Shown in pieces: positions 8,618 through 17,380 of a DNA stretch of 64,000 nt. Positions within the stretch are counted from its first letter, which is position 1. Every line of letters starts with the position of its first letter. The stretch lies in the NCBI GenBank assembly GCA_021151825.1, contig JAGKWQ010000008.1, positions 1 to 64,000 on the forward strand. The letters are read 5' to 3'. This DNA comes from Cellvibrionaceae bacterium (GTDB lineage: Bacteria; Pseudomonadota; Gammaproteobacteria; Pseudomonadales; Cellvibrionaceae). A program made the position numbers and the translations under genes. Under the pieces are notes generated by a model, which saw only the letters and a program-made list of their open reading frames with translations, made no database searches and was not told the origin of the DNA.

Positions 8618-9637
8618 TTAATAAGGCGAACCAGTGATGGCCAAATCAATTTTCCACAAAGCACCATCACCCGTCAGGAATAATGTTTTTCCATCAGCAC
8701 CACCAAACGCAGCGTTGGTTAAATTGGCATCAGTCGCAGCCTGTGCAATTTGTTGACCTTGAGGATCATATACATGCAGTTTGCGCTCGATATGTTCGGT
8801 CACGTAAATATTGCCCTTGCAATCGACTGCCATACCATCAGGAATTTTTAAACCGGTAACGAGATCTTTTCCAGCTTGCGGGATACCATCAACAATCGGA
8901 TACGCGCGCAATAAACCCTGATCGCCACCACCGTTTACGTAAAGCACATCGCCCGCTGGTGATAACGCAATACCATTGGGATTTGAAATGGTGTCATCAA
9001 CCAGCGTTACAGTACCATCGGTTGCCACACGGTACACACCGGTTTTTTCCTGGCCACCAGGCGCAGCATCACGCTGGAATGCCGGATCAGTAAAATAAAT
9101 AGTACCGTCATTCGCGATTGCGATATCGTTTGGAGAATTAAATACATTGCCCGCAAATTGCGCGACAACTGATGTGCGTTCACCAGTGACAGGATTGAAA
9201 CGGGAAAGGCTTTTGTATTTGTGTGTTCCCGCAATCAAAAAGCCATCTTTATCAACGGCAAGGCCATTACTGCCCGAATCATCAATTGCAGTTGTGACAT
9301 TACCACTTGCATCCAGTTTTAAAATTCGCGATGGGAAGCCGGTGCTGAAAGTGAAATCAGAAAAATAAAGTGAATCCTTAATCCACACCGGGCCTTCATA
9401 TAAGCCCTCTTCGTTCCGTGTGCTATTTGCAGCGTCAATACGTATCGGAATTAAATCGCCTGCAGGCGCAGTTCCATCACACACAGGCGCCGCAGCAACC
9501 GGAGCAGCATCAACGATAGGCGCTGCGGAATTGGCCGTTGTCGATGGCGCATCTGCAGCTTTTTGTTCGCAGCCAGCCATGGCTAATAAGCTGGCCATAA
9601 GCCCTGAAATCAATAGGCGTTGCCGTGTCTGTTTCAT
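8618..9637 (-). CDS. SMP-30/gluconolactonase-like lipoprotein
   Basis: 339 residues from ATG 9637, which has a GAGGAA site and opens a lipoprotein signal (LLAMAGC, Cys 22). A longer in-frame upstream extension has neither. After a low-complexity Ala/Pro linker comes a six-bladed beta-propeller of the SMP-30/gluconolactonase/LRE type, with typical pieces LYEGPVWIKDSLYFSDF, NSPNDIAIANDGTIYFTDP, NPNGIALSPAGDVLYV and PDGMAVDCKGNIYVTEH. The conserved Glu of the first motif and the Asn and Asp residues of the later ones are those that bind the divalent metal in this family. The likely reaction is hydrolysis of a sugar lactone in the periplasm; the substrate is unknown. It is divergent from acnB. 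Confidence 0.85.
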   Translation of the reverse strand: MKQTRQRLLISGLMASLLAMAGCEQKAADAPSTTANSAAPIVDAAPVAAAPVCDGTAPAGDLIPIRIDAANSTRNEEGLYEGPVWIKDSLYFSDFTFSTGFPSRILKLDASGNVTTAIDDSGSNGLAVDKDGFLIAGTHKYKSLSRFNPVTGERTSVVAQFAGNVFNSPNDIAIANDGTIYFTDPAFQRDAAPGGQEKTGVYRVATDGTVTLVDDTISNPNGIALSPAGDVLYVNGGGDQGLLRAYPIVDGIPQAGKDLVTGLKIPDGMAVDCKGNIYVTEHIERKLHVYDPQGQQIAQAATDANLTNAAFGGADGKTLFLTGDGALWKIDLAITGSPY

Positions 9638-9886
9638 AAGTTCCTCTTCTAGGCAGGTCTTCAACATTGTTTTTTTGTCAGGCTTGTTGTGCTGTGCAGT
9701 CGTAGTATTTTTATCTGCTTGGATAACCAAACAAGCTCTCACCTTGTTTTTCATTTATGCGACCAGACAGGCCCGCCACCTTACCACAATCCATCTCAAA
9801 TACCGAAGGCGCTCACAATACTGAAAATGCTTACATCGATAGGCAGAAATAGACCGGAGGAATGGTTAAAGCCTGCGATTCATGCA

Positions 9887-9915
9887 TTAACAGCTATGAT
9901 TGCTTAATGTATACT
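9887..9915 (+). promoter_or_regulatory. Sigma-70 promoter of acnB
   Basis: TTAACA (9887-9892) and TATACT (9910-9915) are separated by exactly 17 bases, five of six matches to consensus at both boxes. Transcription would start near 9922, giving a leader of about 140 bases before the acnB start codon. Confidence 0.75.
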
Positions 9916-9930
9916 TTGCGCCCGAATTAC

Positions 9931-9968
9931 CGCTCTCTCGCGAGCATCTTTAAGAGCGTTTGTTTTTT
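9931..9968 (+). promoter_or_regulatory. Terminator-like hairpin in the acnB leader
   Basis: CGCTCT (9931-9936) can pair with AGAGCG (9953-9958). The loop contains the palindrome CTCGCGAG, and the stem is followed by TTTGTTTTTT (9959-9968). It sits between the promoter and the acnB start, with no other gene it could terminate. It is a candidate for transcription attenuation of acnB; that role is inference. Confidence 0.45.
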
Positions 9969-10061
9969 AAGCGCCCTTTAGCATCCATGATGGCCATGGA
10001 TAGTCTCCAGACGCAGAGATCCTGCCGAAGGAGTAACCCCTACACTAATGAGGATATAACC

Positions 10062-12680
10062 GTGCTTGAAGCCTATCGTAAACAGGTCGCAGAACGCGCC
10101 GCAGAAGGTATTCCACCAAAACCATTAAACGCAGAACAAGTTGCAGGCTTGGTTGAATTACTGAAGAATCCCCCCGCTGGTGAAGCTGAAGTATTACTGG
10201 ATTTGATCACCAACCGCGTTCCGCCCGGCGTCGATGAAGCCGCCTATGTTAAAGCCGCTTTCTTAAGCGCGATTCTAAAAGACGAAGCAAGTTCTCCCCT
10301 CATTGATAAACCCCTCGCGATTAAACTGCTCGGCATGATGCTCGGTGGTTACAACATCGAACCATTAGTAAACTTGCTCGACGACGCAACCCTGGCCCCA
10401 TTGGCTGCCGAACAACTCAAACACACCTTGTTGATGTTTGATGCATTCCACGATGTGGAAGAGAAAGTAAAAGCCGGCAACCCGCACGCCAAAGCATTGC
10501 TGCAATCCTGGGCTGATGCCGAGTGGTTCACCAGCAAACCAAAAGTTGCCGAGAGCACCAAGCTCACCGTATTCAAAGTCACCGGCGAAACCAACACCGA
10601 TGACCTGTCACCAGCACCTGATGCATGGTCACGCCCTGATATCCCGTTGCACTCGCTGGCCATGTTCAAAATGGCGCGCGATGGTATTACCCCTGATCAA
10701 CAAGGCTCCATCGGCCCCATCAAGCAAATCGAAGCGTTGAAAACCAAAGGTTATCCGCTGGTATTCGTAGGCGATGTAGTCGGTACCGGCTCTTCGCGCA
10801 AGTCAGCTACCAACTCCGTACTGTGGTTTATTGGTGACGATATTCCCGGTGTACCCAACAAGCGCACTGGTGGTGTGTGTATCGGCGGCAAAGTAGCCCC
10901 GATTTTCTACAACACCATGGAAGACGCCGGAGCCCTGGTATTTGAAGCACCCGTTGACGATTTGAACATGGGTGATGTCATTGAGATTCGCCCTTATGAA
11001 GGCAAAATCCTCAACGCCACTACTGGCGCGGTGATTTCCGAATTCGAGTTGAAATCCGATGTATTGCTGGACGAAGTCCAGGCCGGCGGCCGTATTCCAT
11101 TGATCGTTGGCCGTGGTTTAACCAGCAAAGCACGTGAATCATTGGGCCTGCCAGCAAGCGATCTGTTCCGCTTGCCACAAGCACCAGCCGATACCGGCAA
11201 GGGCTACACCCTAGCGCAAAAAATGGTAGGTAAAGCCTGCGGTACCACCGGTATTCGCCCGGGCACTTACTGCGAACCGAAAATGACTACCGTAGGTTCA
11301 CAGGACACTACCGGTCCAATGACCCGCGACGAACTGAAAGACCTCGCATGCCTCGGTTTCTCTGCTGACCTGACCATGCAGTCTTTCTGCCACACCGCTG
11401 CCTATCCAAAACCAGTGGATATCGAAACCCAACACACCCTGCCCGACTTCATCATGACCCGTGGCGGTGTTTCCCTGCGTCCAGGCGACGGTATCATCCA
11501 CAGCTGGTTGAACCGCATGCTGCTGCCTGACACTGTCGGTACCGGTGGTGACTCTCACACCCGTTTCCCGATTGGTATTTCTTTCCCTGCAGGTTCCGGC
11601 CTCGTAGCGTTCGCGGCAGCGACCGGTGTGATGCCATTGGATATGCCTGAATCAGTTCTGGTGCGATTCAAAGGCGAATTGCAACCTGGTATCACCTTGC
11701 GCGATCTGGTTAACGCCATTCCGCTGTATGCCATCAAAGCCGGTTTGCTGACTGTGGAGAAGAAAGGCAAGAAGAACATTTTCTCCGGTCGCATCCTGGA
11801 AGTTGAAGGCTTGCCAAACCTGAAAGTAGAACAAGCGTTTGAAATTTCTGACGCATCTGCCGAGCGCTCTGCTGCCGGTTGTACTATCAAGCTGGATAAA
11901 GAACCAATTATCGAATACCTGAAATCCAACATCACCATGTTGCGCTGGATGATCGAACAAGGTTACGGCGATGTGCGTACCATTGAGCGTCGCGCACGCA
12001 AAATGGAAGAGTGGCTGGCTAATCCGGTATTGATGGAAGCGGATGCTGACGCAGAATACGCAGCGATTATTGACATCGATCTTGCTGATATCAAAGAGCC
12101 AATCCTGGCCTGCCCGAACGACCCGGACGATGTGAAAATATTGTCAGATGTTCAAGGTGCGAAAATCGATGAAGTATTCATCGGTTCCTGTATGACCAAC
12201 ATCGGTCACTTCCGTGCTGCTGGTAAATTGTTAGCCGCAACCAAAGACCCTCTGACCACTCGCCTGTGGATTGCACCACCGACCAAGATGGATGCACACC
12301 AGTTGATGGAAGAAGGTTACTACAGCATTTACGGTGTAAAAGGTGCCCGCACTGAAATGCCAGGCTGCTCACTGTGCATGGGTAACCAGGCGCGCGTAGC
12401 CAGCAACTCAACCGTAGTATCCACTTCTACCCGTAACTTCCCTAACCGTTTGGGTGAAGGTGCGAATGTGTATCTGGCCTCAGCTGAATTGGCGGCAATC
12501 GCTGCTGTACTCGGCAAACTGCCAACACCAGAGGAATACCTGAACTACGCACAGAAGATCGACAGCATGTCTGCTGATATTTACCGCTACCTCAACTTCA
12601 ACGAAATTGAGAGCTACCAAAACGCTGCCAACGAAGGCAAGCGCATTGCGGCGGTAGAAATTCAGACTGTTGCGATATAG
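10062..12680 (+). CDS. acnB: Aconitate hydratase B
   Basis: Interconverts citrate and isocitrate in the TCA cycle, and in this family also hydrates 2-methyl-cis-aconitate; it is cytoplasmic. I choose GTG 10062, giving 872 residues, because the protein then begins with the AcnB start LEAYRKQVAERAAEGI and has a GAGGAT site 6 bases upstream. The ORF extension to 9960 is leader. The N-terminal HEAT-like domain precedes the swivel domain, as is specific to AcnB (domain order differs from AcnA). The 4Fe-4S ligand cysteines are in FCHTAAYP and in the late CSLCMGNQARV, where two Cys are 3 apart. The protein has the full length of the family. Transcription is from the strong promoter at 9887-9915 and ends at the 19-bp stem at 12693-12736. 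AcnB apo-protein is known to bind RNA in other bacteria, which makes the structured leader of interest. Confidence 0.97.
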   Translation: MLEAYRKQVAERAAEGIPPKPLNAEQVAGLVELLKNPPAGEAEVLLDLITNRVPPGVDEAAYVKAAFLSAILKDEASSPLIDKPLAIKLLGMMLGGYNIEPLVNLLDDATLAPLAAEQLKHTLLMFDAFHDVEEKVKAGNPHAKALLQSWADAEWFTSKPKVAESTKLTVFKVTGETNTDDLSPAPDAWSRPDIPLHSLAMFKMARDGITPDQQGSIGPIKQIEALKTKGYPLVFVGDVVGTGSSRKSATNSVLWFIGDDIPGVPNKRTGGVCIGGKVAPIFYNTMEDAGALVFEAPVDDLNMGDVIEIRPYEGKILNATTGAVISEFELKSDVLLDEVQAGGRIPLIVGRGLTSKARESLGLPASDLFRLPQAPADTGKGYTLAQKMVGKACGTTGIRPGTYCEPKMTTVGSQDTTGPMTRDELKDLACLGFSADLTMQSFCHTAAYPKPVDIETQHTLPDFIMTRGGVSLRPGDGIIHSWLNRMLLPDTVGTGGDSHTRFPIGISFPAGSGLVAFAAATGVMPLDMPESVLVRFKGELQPGITLRDLVNAIPLYAIKAGLLTVEKKGKKNIFSGRILEVEGLPNLKVEQAFEISDASAERSAAGCTIKLDKEPIIEYLKSNITMLRWMIEQGYGDVRTIERRARKMEEWLANPVLMEADADAEYAAIIDIDLADIKEPILACPNDPDDVKILSDVQGAKIDEVFIGSCMTNIGHFRAAGKLLAATKDPLTTRLWIAPPTKMDAHQLMEEGYYSIYGVKGARTEMPGCSLCMGNQARVASNSTVVSTSTRNFPNRLGEGANVYLASAELAAIAAVLGKLPTPEEYLNYAQKIDSMSADIYRYLNFNEIESYQNAANEGKRIAAVEIQTVAI

Positions 12681-12692
12681 CTGTAATTCAAG

Positions 12693-12736
12693 CCCCAATA
12701 AAAAAGCCCGCTAAAAAGCGGGCTTTTTTATTGGGG
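12693..12736 (+). terminator. acnB terminator (bidirectional)
   Basis: A perfect 19-bp inverted repeat (12693-12711 with 12718-12736) with a TAAAAA loop. The core is AAAAAAGCCCGC / GCGGGCTTTTTT, a classical Rho-independent terminator active on both strands. It starts 12 bases after the acnB stop. Confidence 0.93.
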
Positions 12737-12750
12737 CGTTTATTATCAAC

Positions 12751-12829
12751 AGTAGCCCGTAAGGAGTGAAACGTATTACGGGTTTTCATTACATCAATCC
12801 TGTATTGCGCCAGCTCCATACGGGCTACT
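12751..12829. repeat. Palindromic intergenic repeat (REP/MITE-like)
   Basis: An 79-base block is bounded by perfect 11-bp inverted repeats, AGTAGCCCGTA (12751-12761) and TACGGGCTACT (12819-12829). Inside, CCCGTA and TACGGG give a second hairpin. The GTAGCCCGTA-GGAG design resembles dispersed palindromic repeats common between gammaproteobacterial genes. No second copy was noticed in this window. Confidence 0.6.
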
Positions 12830-12890
12830 TAAGATACAATGCCGCAAAGTAGCAAGTAGCTAAAAAAGGGAAAATGATTACGAATTTGCA

Positions 12891-13778
12891 TTACCAATGA
12901 TTTGCATAAATATCATCAAAGCTAGGCACTTTAATAATCTCACATCCTACACTTTTTAAAAAAATTCGCTGCCCCTGGGAAATATCTTTACCAGCATACA
13001 CATACCACGCATTACATTTTCGCGCCGGAAAGGTTTTGAAATATTTCGCGCGCTCAATCAACAACCAACGCAAAAACACTTCGGAAGTATCCAAACCCAA
13101 ACCAACAAATAAAAGATCACGATGAAAAATACAATCCAACCAGGTATTACGACCATTCCATTCACCGTGATTCGCCTCTGCAAACAAGCGCCCTTTATTT
13201 CCCTTGTGAATCAAAGTACGTGCGCGCTCAACAGAACCCATATAGTGGCTCAAACCGAGGCGAATACTGCGTGAATAACGTTGAATACCGTTGATATGCC
13301 AAATAGCAAATTCTTTTGCCGGATCACTAATTGGCCGCTCTGCAAAATAACTGGCCCAAGGATAAAAATCAGTAAAGCTCACCGCATCCCAATGATGCAA
13401 CGATAAACTCGCCGCGTCGGACAGTGTTTCATCAAAATTAGTAGTAAGTATCGGACACTCATTATTTTTTGCCCAATCGACAAGCGATTGGTGATGGGGT
13501 TTCACTTGCCATCCCTGCATCAAGCAGCAAAACTCTTTCTGCAAATTTTTTTCTTTTTTAGTGCTACTTAAATCCAGTGCATCGTAAAACTCTGTGAGCG
13601 AAATACCGAGCGGAATATCTTTGGGATCATCATCCGTATGCTTTTCCCACAATCCAAGCAACATGGAATCCCATGAGTTTAAACCGATATCACTGTTGTA
13701 ACGATTAATTCCATTGCCAATTACCAACGCGATGCTCTTGTTATGTATTTTCAATATATCCTTTAGCGGGCTTATCAT
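12891..13778 (-). CDS. SIR2-like domain protein (solitary)
   Basis: 295-residue protein with the NAD-binding signatures of the SIR2 fold: VIGNGINRY (residues 19-27), TTNFDE (112-117), a candidate catalytic His in WHINGIQRY (His 161), SIRLGLSHYMG (171-181) and the late Rossmann strand LLFVGLGLDTSE (222-233). The protein is just this domain, with no partner domain, membrane helix or signal peptide. Related stand-alone or fused SIR2 proteins act as NAD hydrolases in phage defence (Thoeris, DSR, short Argonaute systems), but I see no partner gene of those systems here, so an immune role is only a hypothesis. It is flanked by a palindromic repeat and a membrane glycosyltransferase-like gene. It stands alone on its transcript, with an AGGA site 10 bases before ATG. 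Confidence 0.8.
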   Translation of the reverse strand: MISPLKDILKIHNKSIALVIGNGINRYNSDIGLNSWDSMLLGLWEKHTDDDPKDIPLGISLTEFYDALDLSSTKKEKNLQKEFCCLMQGWQVKPHHQSLVDWAKNNECPILTTNFDETLSDAASLSLHHWDAVSFTDFYPWASYFAERPISDPAKEFAIWHINGIQRYSRSIRLGLSHYMGSVERARTLIHKGNKGRLFAEANHGEWNGRNTWLDCIFHRDLLFVGLGLDTSEVFLRWLLIERAKYFKTFPARKCNAWYVYAGKDISQGQRIFLKSVGCEIIKVPSFDDIYANHW

Positions 13779-13826
13779 GGCTGCTGTGTCCTGACGCTTG
13801 AGATCTTGAAATTATAGTCGATATAT

Positions 13827-15293
13827 TTATTGGCAAACCCGCCATTCAAAATCTCCCTGTAAGTTTTGTACCAAACGTTTTTTGACATCTCCGATACAAT
13901 GTTGACTCAACACAACTTGGTCAGTTGGAATTTCCAGGCGCCAGGATAATCCCAGAACACCAATCGCCGCGAATTGATGTTCATTCGCCACTGTCACCAC
14001 TAATGGCAATTCAAGGGGTTGAGATTTTATCCATTCGATTTGCTGCTCAGCCCAATATGCACGCCCGATTATCGCCGGATAATCTGCCGAGCGAGTCCCT
14101 TGTATTGCAACCAGAGATGAAATTCCCATTAATATCAAACCAACACCTAATTTATTTAACTTTAGTAACGCATGAGCAATCAGCAACAACGGGAATATCA
14201 CCGCAATAGCCGCATAATATTCATAGGCCTGATCAGCCAATACAAAATAAGGCCCATACGTAACAACAATGAAAGCCAGTACTGCACCCCATTGAATCCA
14301 TCGAAGCTCAGGCTTTAACGCACGCATGCTAATCCAATAAAGTATGCACAATGGCATAAAACACACTGCAGCCCAAATTCCACCTAACAACCGCTGCTCC
14401 AACACAATCATACGCAAGGCTTCACGCGGAATATTGAATAGCCATGCCAGAAAACTGAATGAATTGATTATTAGATTTTTTCCCAACGTAATGCCGTAAG
14501 CAGAATGGCGATTGGGTGTAAATTCACGATAGAAATACAACCACACCAAACAGATAACCACGCAAACAAGCCAGGTAATTATTTCACCAATCCGGTATTG
14601 CTGTTTACCTTGCAAAAACACCGCAAGAACCACAACTAATAACGGAATTAAAATAGCGACCTCTTTGCTAAATAACGAAAGGAGTTGCAGTAACGGCAAA
14701 CAAACCAGCGCGAGTAACCGTCGCCAACTATTTAACGTTGGTACAGCAATCCAAACCGTTAATGTAATACAAAGAAAAAATACCAACACCGGGCTGTTCA
14801 TCGCCGATACCCAGTGCAAAGGCAAATAGCTCGCCACATGTATTGCATGCATCGCAGCCACAATCACTGCATGCACAACCGGATTCTGCCAGCGCATTAC
14901 CATTGCGATCTGGTAAACAAATGCCGCCACTGCCACTGCGGATAACAAACACAACAGCCACGAAAATAAATGCGCGTAGAGTAAATTCCCATGGAGCAAC
15001 TGTTCTACTACACGCCAACCGGTATCCATACTTAACGGCCGCCAAAAACCGGTTTCTGACGGAGTGACAAACGGCAACCACCAGGAGTTATTATTTAGAT
15101 GAGATTCACGAGCCTGATTAAGAAAAAAATAATCATCGCCCCACCAGGGGATAAACAAGGAAGGAAGCCATAAAAGAATAGCAAAGCCAATAAATAAGCC
15201 TATGGTCAGATAATGGCTTTTTGAAATAGACAAAATAAAAACCTTAAATGTAAAAACACAATTTATGAATATCGTATCTACGAACTGAGTCAA
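13827..15293 (-). CDS. GT-C-like polytopic membrane protein
   Basis: 488 residues with about ten to twelve hydrophobic helices. The first extracytoplasmic loop holds WWGDDYFF, an acidic pair in the place where GT-C glycosyltransferases (PMT/ArnT type) keep the catalytic Asp, followed by FWRPLS. Such enzymes move a sugar from a polyprenyl phosphate to protein or glycan outside the membrane; donor and acceptor cannot be told here. The proposed start is TTG 15293, overlapping the stop codon of the upstream gene as TTGA. An alternative is TTG 15233, with an AAGG site 8 bases upstream. The overlap suggests translational coupling with the small secreted protein before it. Confidence 0.65.
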   Translation of the reverse strand: MTQFVDTIFINCVFTFKVFILSISKSHYLTIGLFIGFAILLWLPSLFIPWWGDDYFFLNQARESHLNNNSWWLPFVTPSETGFWRPLSMDTGWRVVEQLLHGNLLYAHLFSWLLCLLSAVAVAAFVYQIAMVMRWQNPVVHAVIVAAMHAIHVASYLPLHWVSAMNSPVLVFFLCITLTVWIAVPTLNSWRRLLALVCLPLLQLLSLFSKEVAILIPLLVVVLAVFLQGKQQYRIGEIITWLVCVVICLVWLYFYREFTPNRHSAYGITLGKNLIINSFSFLAWLFNIPREALRMIVLEQRLLGGIWAAVCFMPLCILYWISMRALKPELRWIQWGAVLAFIVVTYGPYFVLADQAYEYYAAIAVIFPLLLIAHALLKLNKLGVGLILMGISSLVAIQGTRSADYPAIIGRAYWAEQQIEWIKSQPLELPLVVTVANEHQFAAIGVLGLSWRLEIPTDQVVLSQHCIGDVKKRLVQNLQGDFEWRVCQ

Positions 15294-15751
15294 CCCAATT
15301 CAATTTTTGAGCGCATATAGATATCACTATTATGCTCACGCCAATTCATGGGCTGTAGCTCCCTGCCCATAATTTGCTCCGCTTTTATTTTGTTACCCTT
15401 ATAACGATCAGCAGGCTTCAGCACCATATCACCAGTTTCAACGTCAATAATACCGTAGTTATGATCGGTACAACCGCTGCCGCCACAGGTATGATTTAGT
15501 AAAAAAACAACTGTACCATCCGCTTTGTTATCGCAGGTAAGATGAACAAAATCCTCCTGGATTGAAAGTTTAAAAGTCTTATGTAGAGTTTTATTGGATA
15601 TCGTTAGTGTGAAATAAGGATCATTGGCAGATTCAGCATCAACCAGAATAGCCTGTGCATTACCACAGGCAAGAACGTCAGCTTTTACACTTGACCACAT
15701 TAATACTCCCAAAAAGCAACTCAATATTTTCATCAAAAGCATTGTGTTCAT
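15290..15751 (-). CDS. Small secreted protein of unknown function
   Basis: About 153 residues from ATG 15751 (other in-frame starts at 15742 and 15733). The N-terminus is a signal peptide ending near SSVKA-D. The mature part has four cysteines (LACGNA, LTCDN, HTCGGSGC) and is predicted to be beta-rich, so disulfides in the periplasm are likely. I do not recognise the family. Its stop overlaps the TTG start of the downstream membrane protein. Confidence 0.65.
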   Translation of the reverse strand: MNTMLLMKILSCFLGVLMWSSVKADVLACGNAQAILVDAESANDPYFTLTISNKTLHKTFKLSIQEDFVHLTCDNKADGTVVFLLNHTCGGSGCTDHNYGIIDVETGDMVLKPADRYKGNKIKAEQIMGRELQPMNWREHNSDIYMRSKIELG

Positions 15752-15912
15752 ATACAAAGCACATCCTTGACTACAGAATCAGTAACGTCAGTTGATCATC
15801 TCTTTTTGGCAGCATCTGTATCAGCTTTCGCGCGTTGATTTGCTCATCCACGATCAGGTTTTTAAACTATTCCGCTTTGGATTTATAAGCTCCAGCGTTA
15901 CGGATTCCGGTT

Positions 15913-17319
15913 TTATAATGCTTTTTCAGTAGACATTTGCTTTACCAATCTCGACGCGACAAGCACCAAAACTCCAACGGCAATAATCAGGAATCCCCAA
16001 AACAAAATGGTTTTCCAACTTACCTGTAAACCATGACGAGCAAACGAGCTTATACCTGGTTTTAATTCAGTGAAATTTGTTTGCGTCCATTGAATTTCTT
16101 TTCCGCTGATTAATTGCGAGAAAACCTGGGCACTGGTGTTTTGTTTGTACTGTGTGGGGTCAGTTTCTATAGCGATTTTAAAAGGTGCTGAATTGTTGGC
16201 AATAAATTGCAATGTTTCTGGCTGATGGTGGAACACCAGAACTGGCTCAGCATTGGTGCGAATTAATTCATTAAGCTCAATACGCCATTGGGTATCGGTA
16301 TTATTATTTACCTTGATCGCATCACTTTGTTGCCACTCACTGCCAACCTGGGCATTAAACCAAATTCCTTGATGAACCAATTGCCAGGCTTGTTTATCGG
16401 AGCTGCGCGAGAAAATACGAATAGCATCGCCATACATTACTGAACCCAATTCGATACCCAATCGCGATACAGGAGCAATATCATCGCGGGAAAACTCCCA
16501 CGCGGCAACTGATACACTGGGTGATCGATCACCAGTATGCAACACTGATTTCTGTTCATCAGCAAGTTCGCCAGAAACTTTCCAGCTGTCAACCACAAGA
16601 GCAGCAGCTACCTTGTCAGTATTTTCCAGCGTAATGCTGGTTAGTTGTAATTTTTCGCCACCGCGCAAAAACTTCAGGCGCACATAGGCATATTGCATTT
16701 CAGTCAAATTTAAACTGATTTTATTGCGCGCCAGTTTTTGGCCATCTTTTTGCATCTGTGCCAATGTAGCTTGTGTGATGTTTGACCAATTGGTTAAATC
16801 ATTAGTGCCACTCACCTGCACTTCCAAATATTGATTGGTCTCATTTACTTGCCAGTCAACAATTAATTTGTCGGCCCGTGTTCTCGTATCACTCAAATCT
16901 ACTACGAAAAAATCGATCGGTGCGCTTTTGTCCAGCAACTGTTCATTGACTGTTTTTTCTACACTCACAGAAATTTCATTGGCATCCAGTTTTATTGAGG
17001 CACTACTGAGCGCTAATAAAGTTTCTGGAGGTGCGCCCACTGCAACAGGAAAGAAATGCAGTGGGGAAAGCTGAATCTGCTCACGAACCTGATGTGTAGA
17101 ACCAATACGATAAGGCAATTTATTACCTTGTTCATCGGTAACAACCAGATCGTTAAGTTTTGAATCAGCAGCGTAACGATAAATGTCATGAGTGAGAGTC
17201 GTTTGCAGATATGTAGCAGCAGGCTGATCAATTTGATAGACGGGGATTACTTCCGCCGTTGCCACAGCATTGATACTGAACAAAAAACTGCCAAGCAGAT
17301 AATTTTTAATACGCATCAT
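15913..17319 (-). CDS. DUF3999 domain protein, membrane anchored
   Basis: 469 residues from ATG 17319, where a GAGG site precedes two ATG codons and a signal peptide (LLGSFLFSINAVATA) begins; 13 codons of upstream extension are dropped. The bulk is a large periplasmic beta-rich region starting VIPVYQIDQPAATY, characteristic of DUF3999. One membrane helix follows near the C-terminus (ILFWGFLIIAVGVLVLVAS), and then a short basic tail. DUF3999 genes usually sit next to DUF2339 genes, as here (62 bases apart), which supports the assignment. Function is unknown. The pair looks like an envelope complex: a many-helix membrane protein with a periplasmic partner. Confidence 0.85.
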   Translation of the reverse strand: MMRIKNYLLGSFLFSINAVATAEVIPVYQIDQPAATYLQTTLTHDIYRYAADSKLNDLVVTDEQGNKLPYRIGSTHQVREQIQLSPLHFFPVAVGAPPETLLALSSASIKLDANEISVSVEKTVNEQLLDKSAPIDFFVVDLSDTRTRADKLIVDWQVNETNQYLEVQVSGTNDLTNWSNITQATLAQMQKDGQKLARNKISLNLTEMQYAYVRLKFLRGGEKLQLTSITLENTDKVAAALVVDSWKVSGELADEQKSVLHTGDRSPSVSVAAWEFSRDDIAPVSRLGIELGSVMYGDAIRIFSRSSDKQAWQLVHQGIWFNAQVGSEWQQSDAIKVNNNTDTQWRIELNELIRTNAEPVLVFHHQPETLQFIANNSAPFKIAIETDPTQYKQNTSAQVFSQLISGKEIQWTQTNFTELKPGISSFARHGLQVSWKTILFWGFLIIAVGVLVLVASRLVKQMSTEKAL

Positions 17320-17380
17320 TCGATTACACACCTCAAAAAAATTGAGCCGATGACTCAAAAGCCATTAGCCCGGGATTACC

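Larger units (their letters stand above)
9638..10061 (+). other. Divergent intergenic region and structured acnB leader
   Basis: This 424-base gap holds the promoters of the SMP-30-like gene (leftward) and of acnB (rightward). The right part contains the acnB promoter, a terminator-like hairpin with a T run, and a second hairpin (ATCCATG at 9983-9989 with CATGGAT at 9995-10001) ahead of the acnB ribosome site. The left half carries no gene that I can support. Confidence 0.6.

Noticed and set aside
9420..9824. 134-residue plus-strand ORF opposite the SMP-30-like gene
   Set aside because: It is an antisense shadow of the Ala-rich lipoprotein linker.
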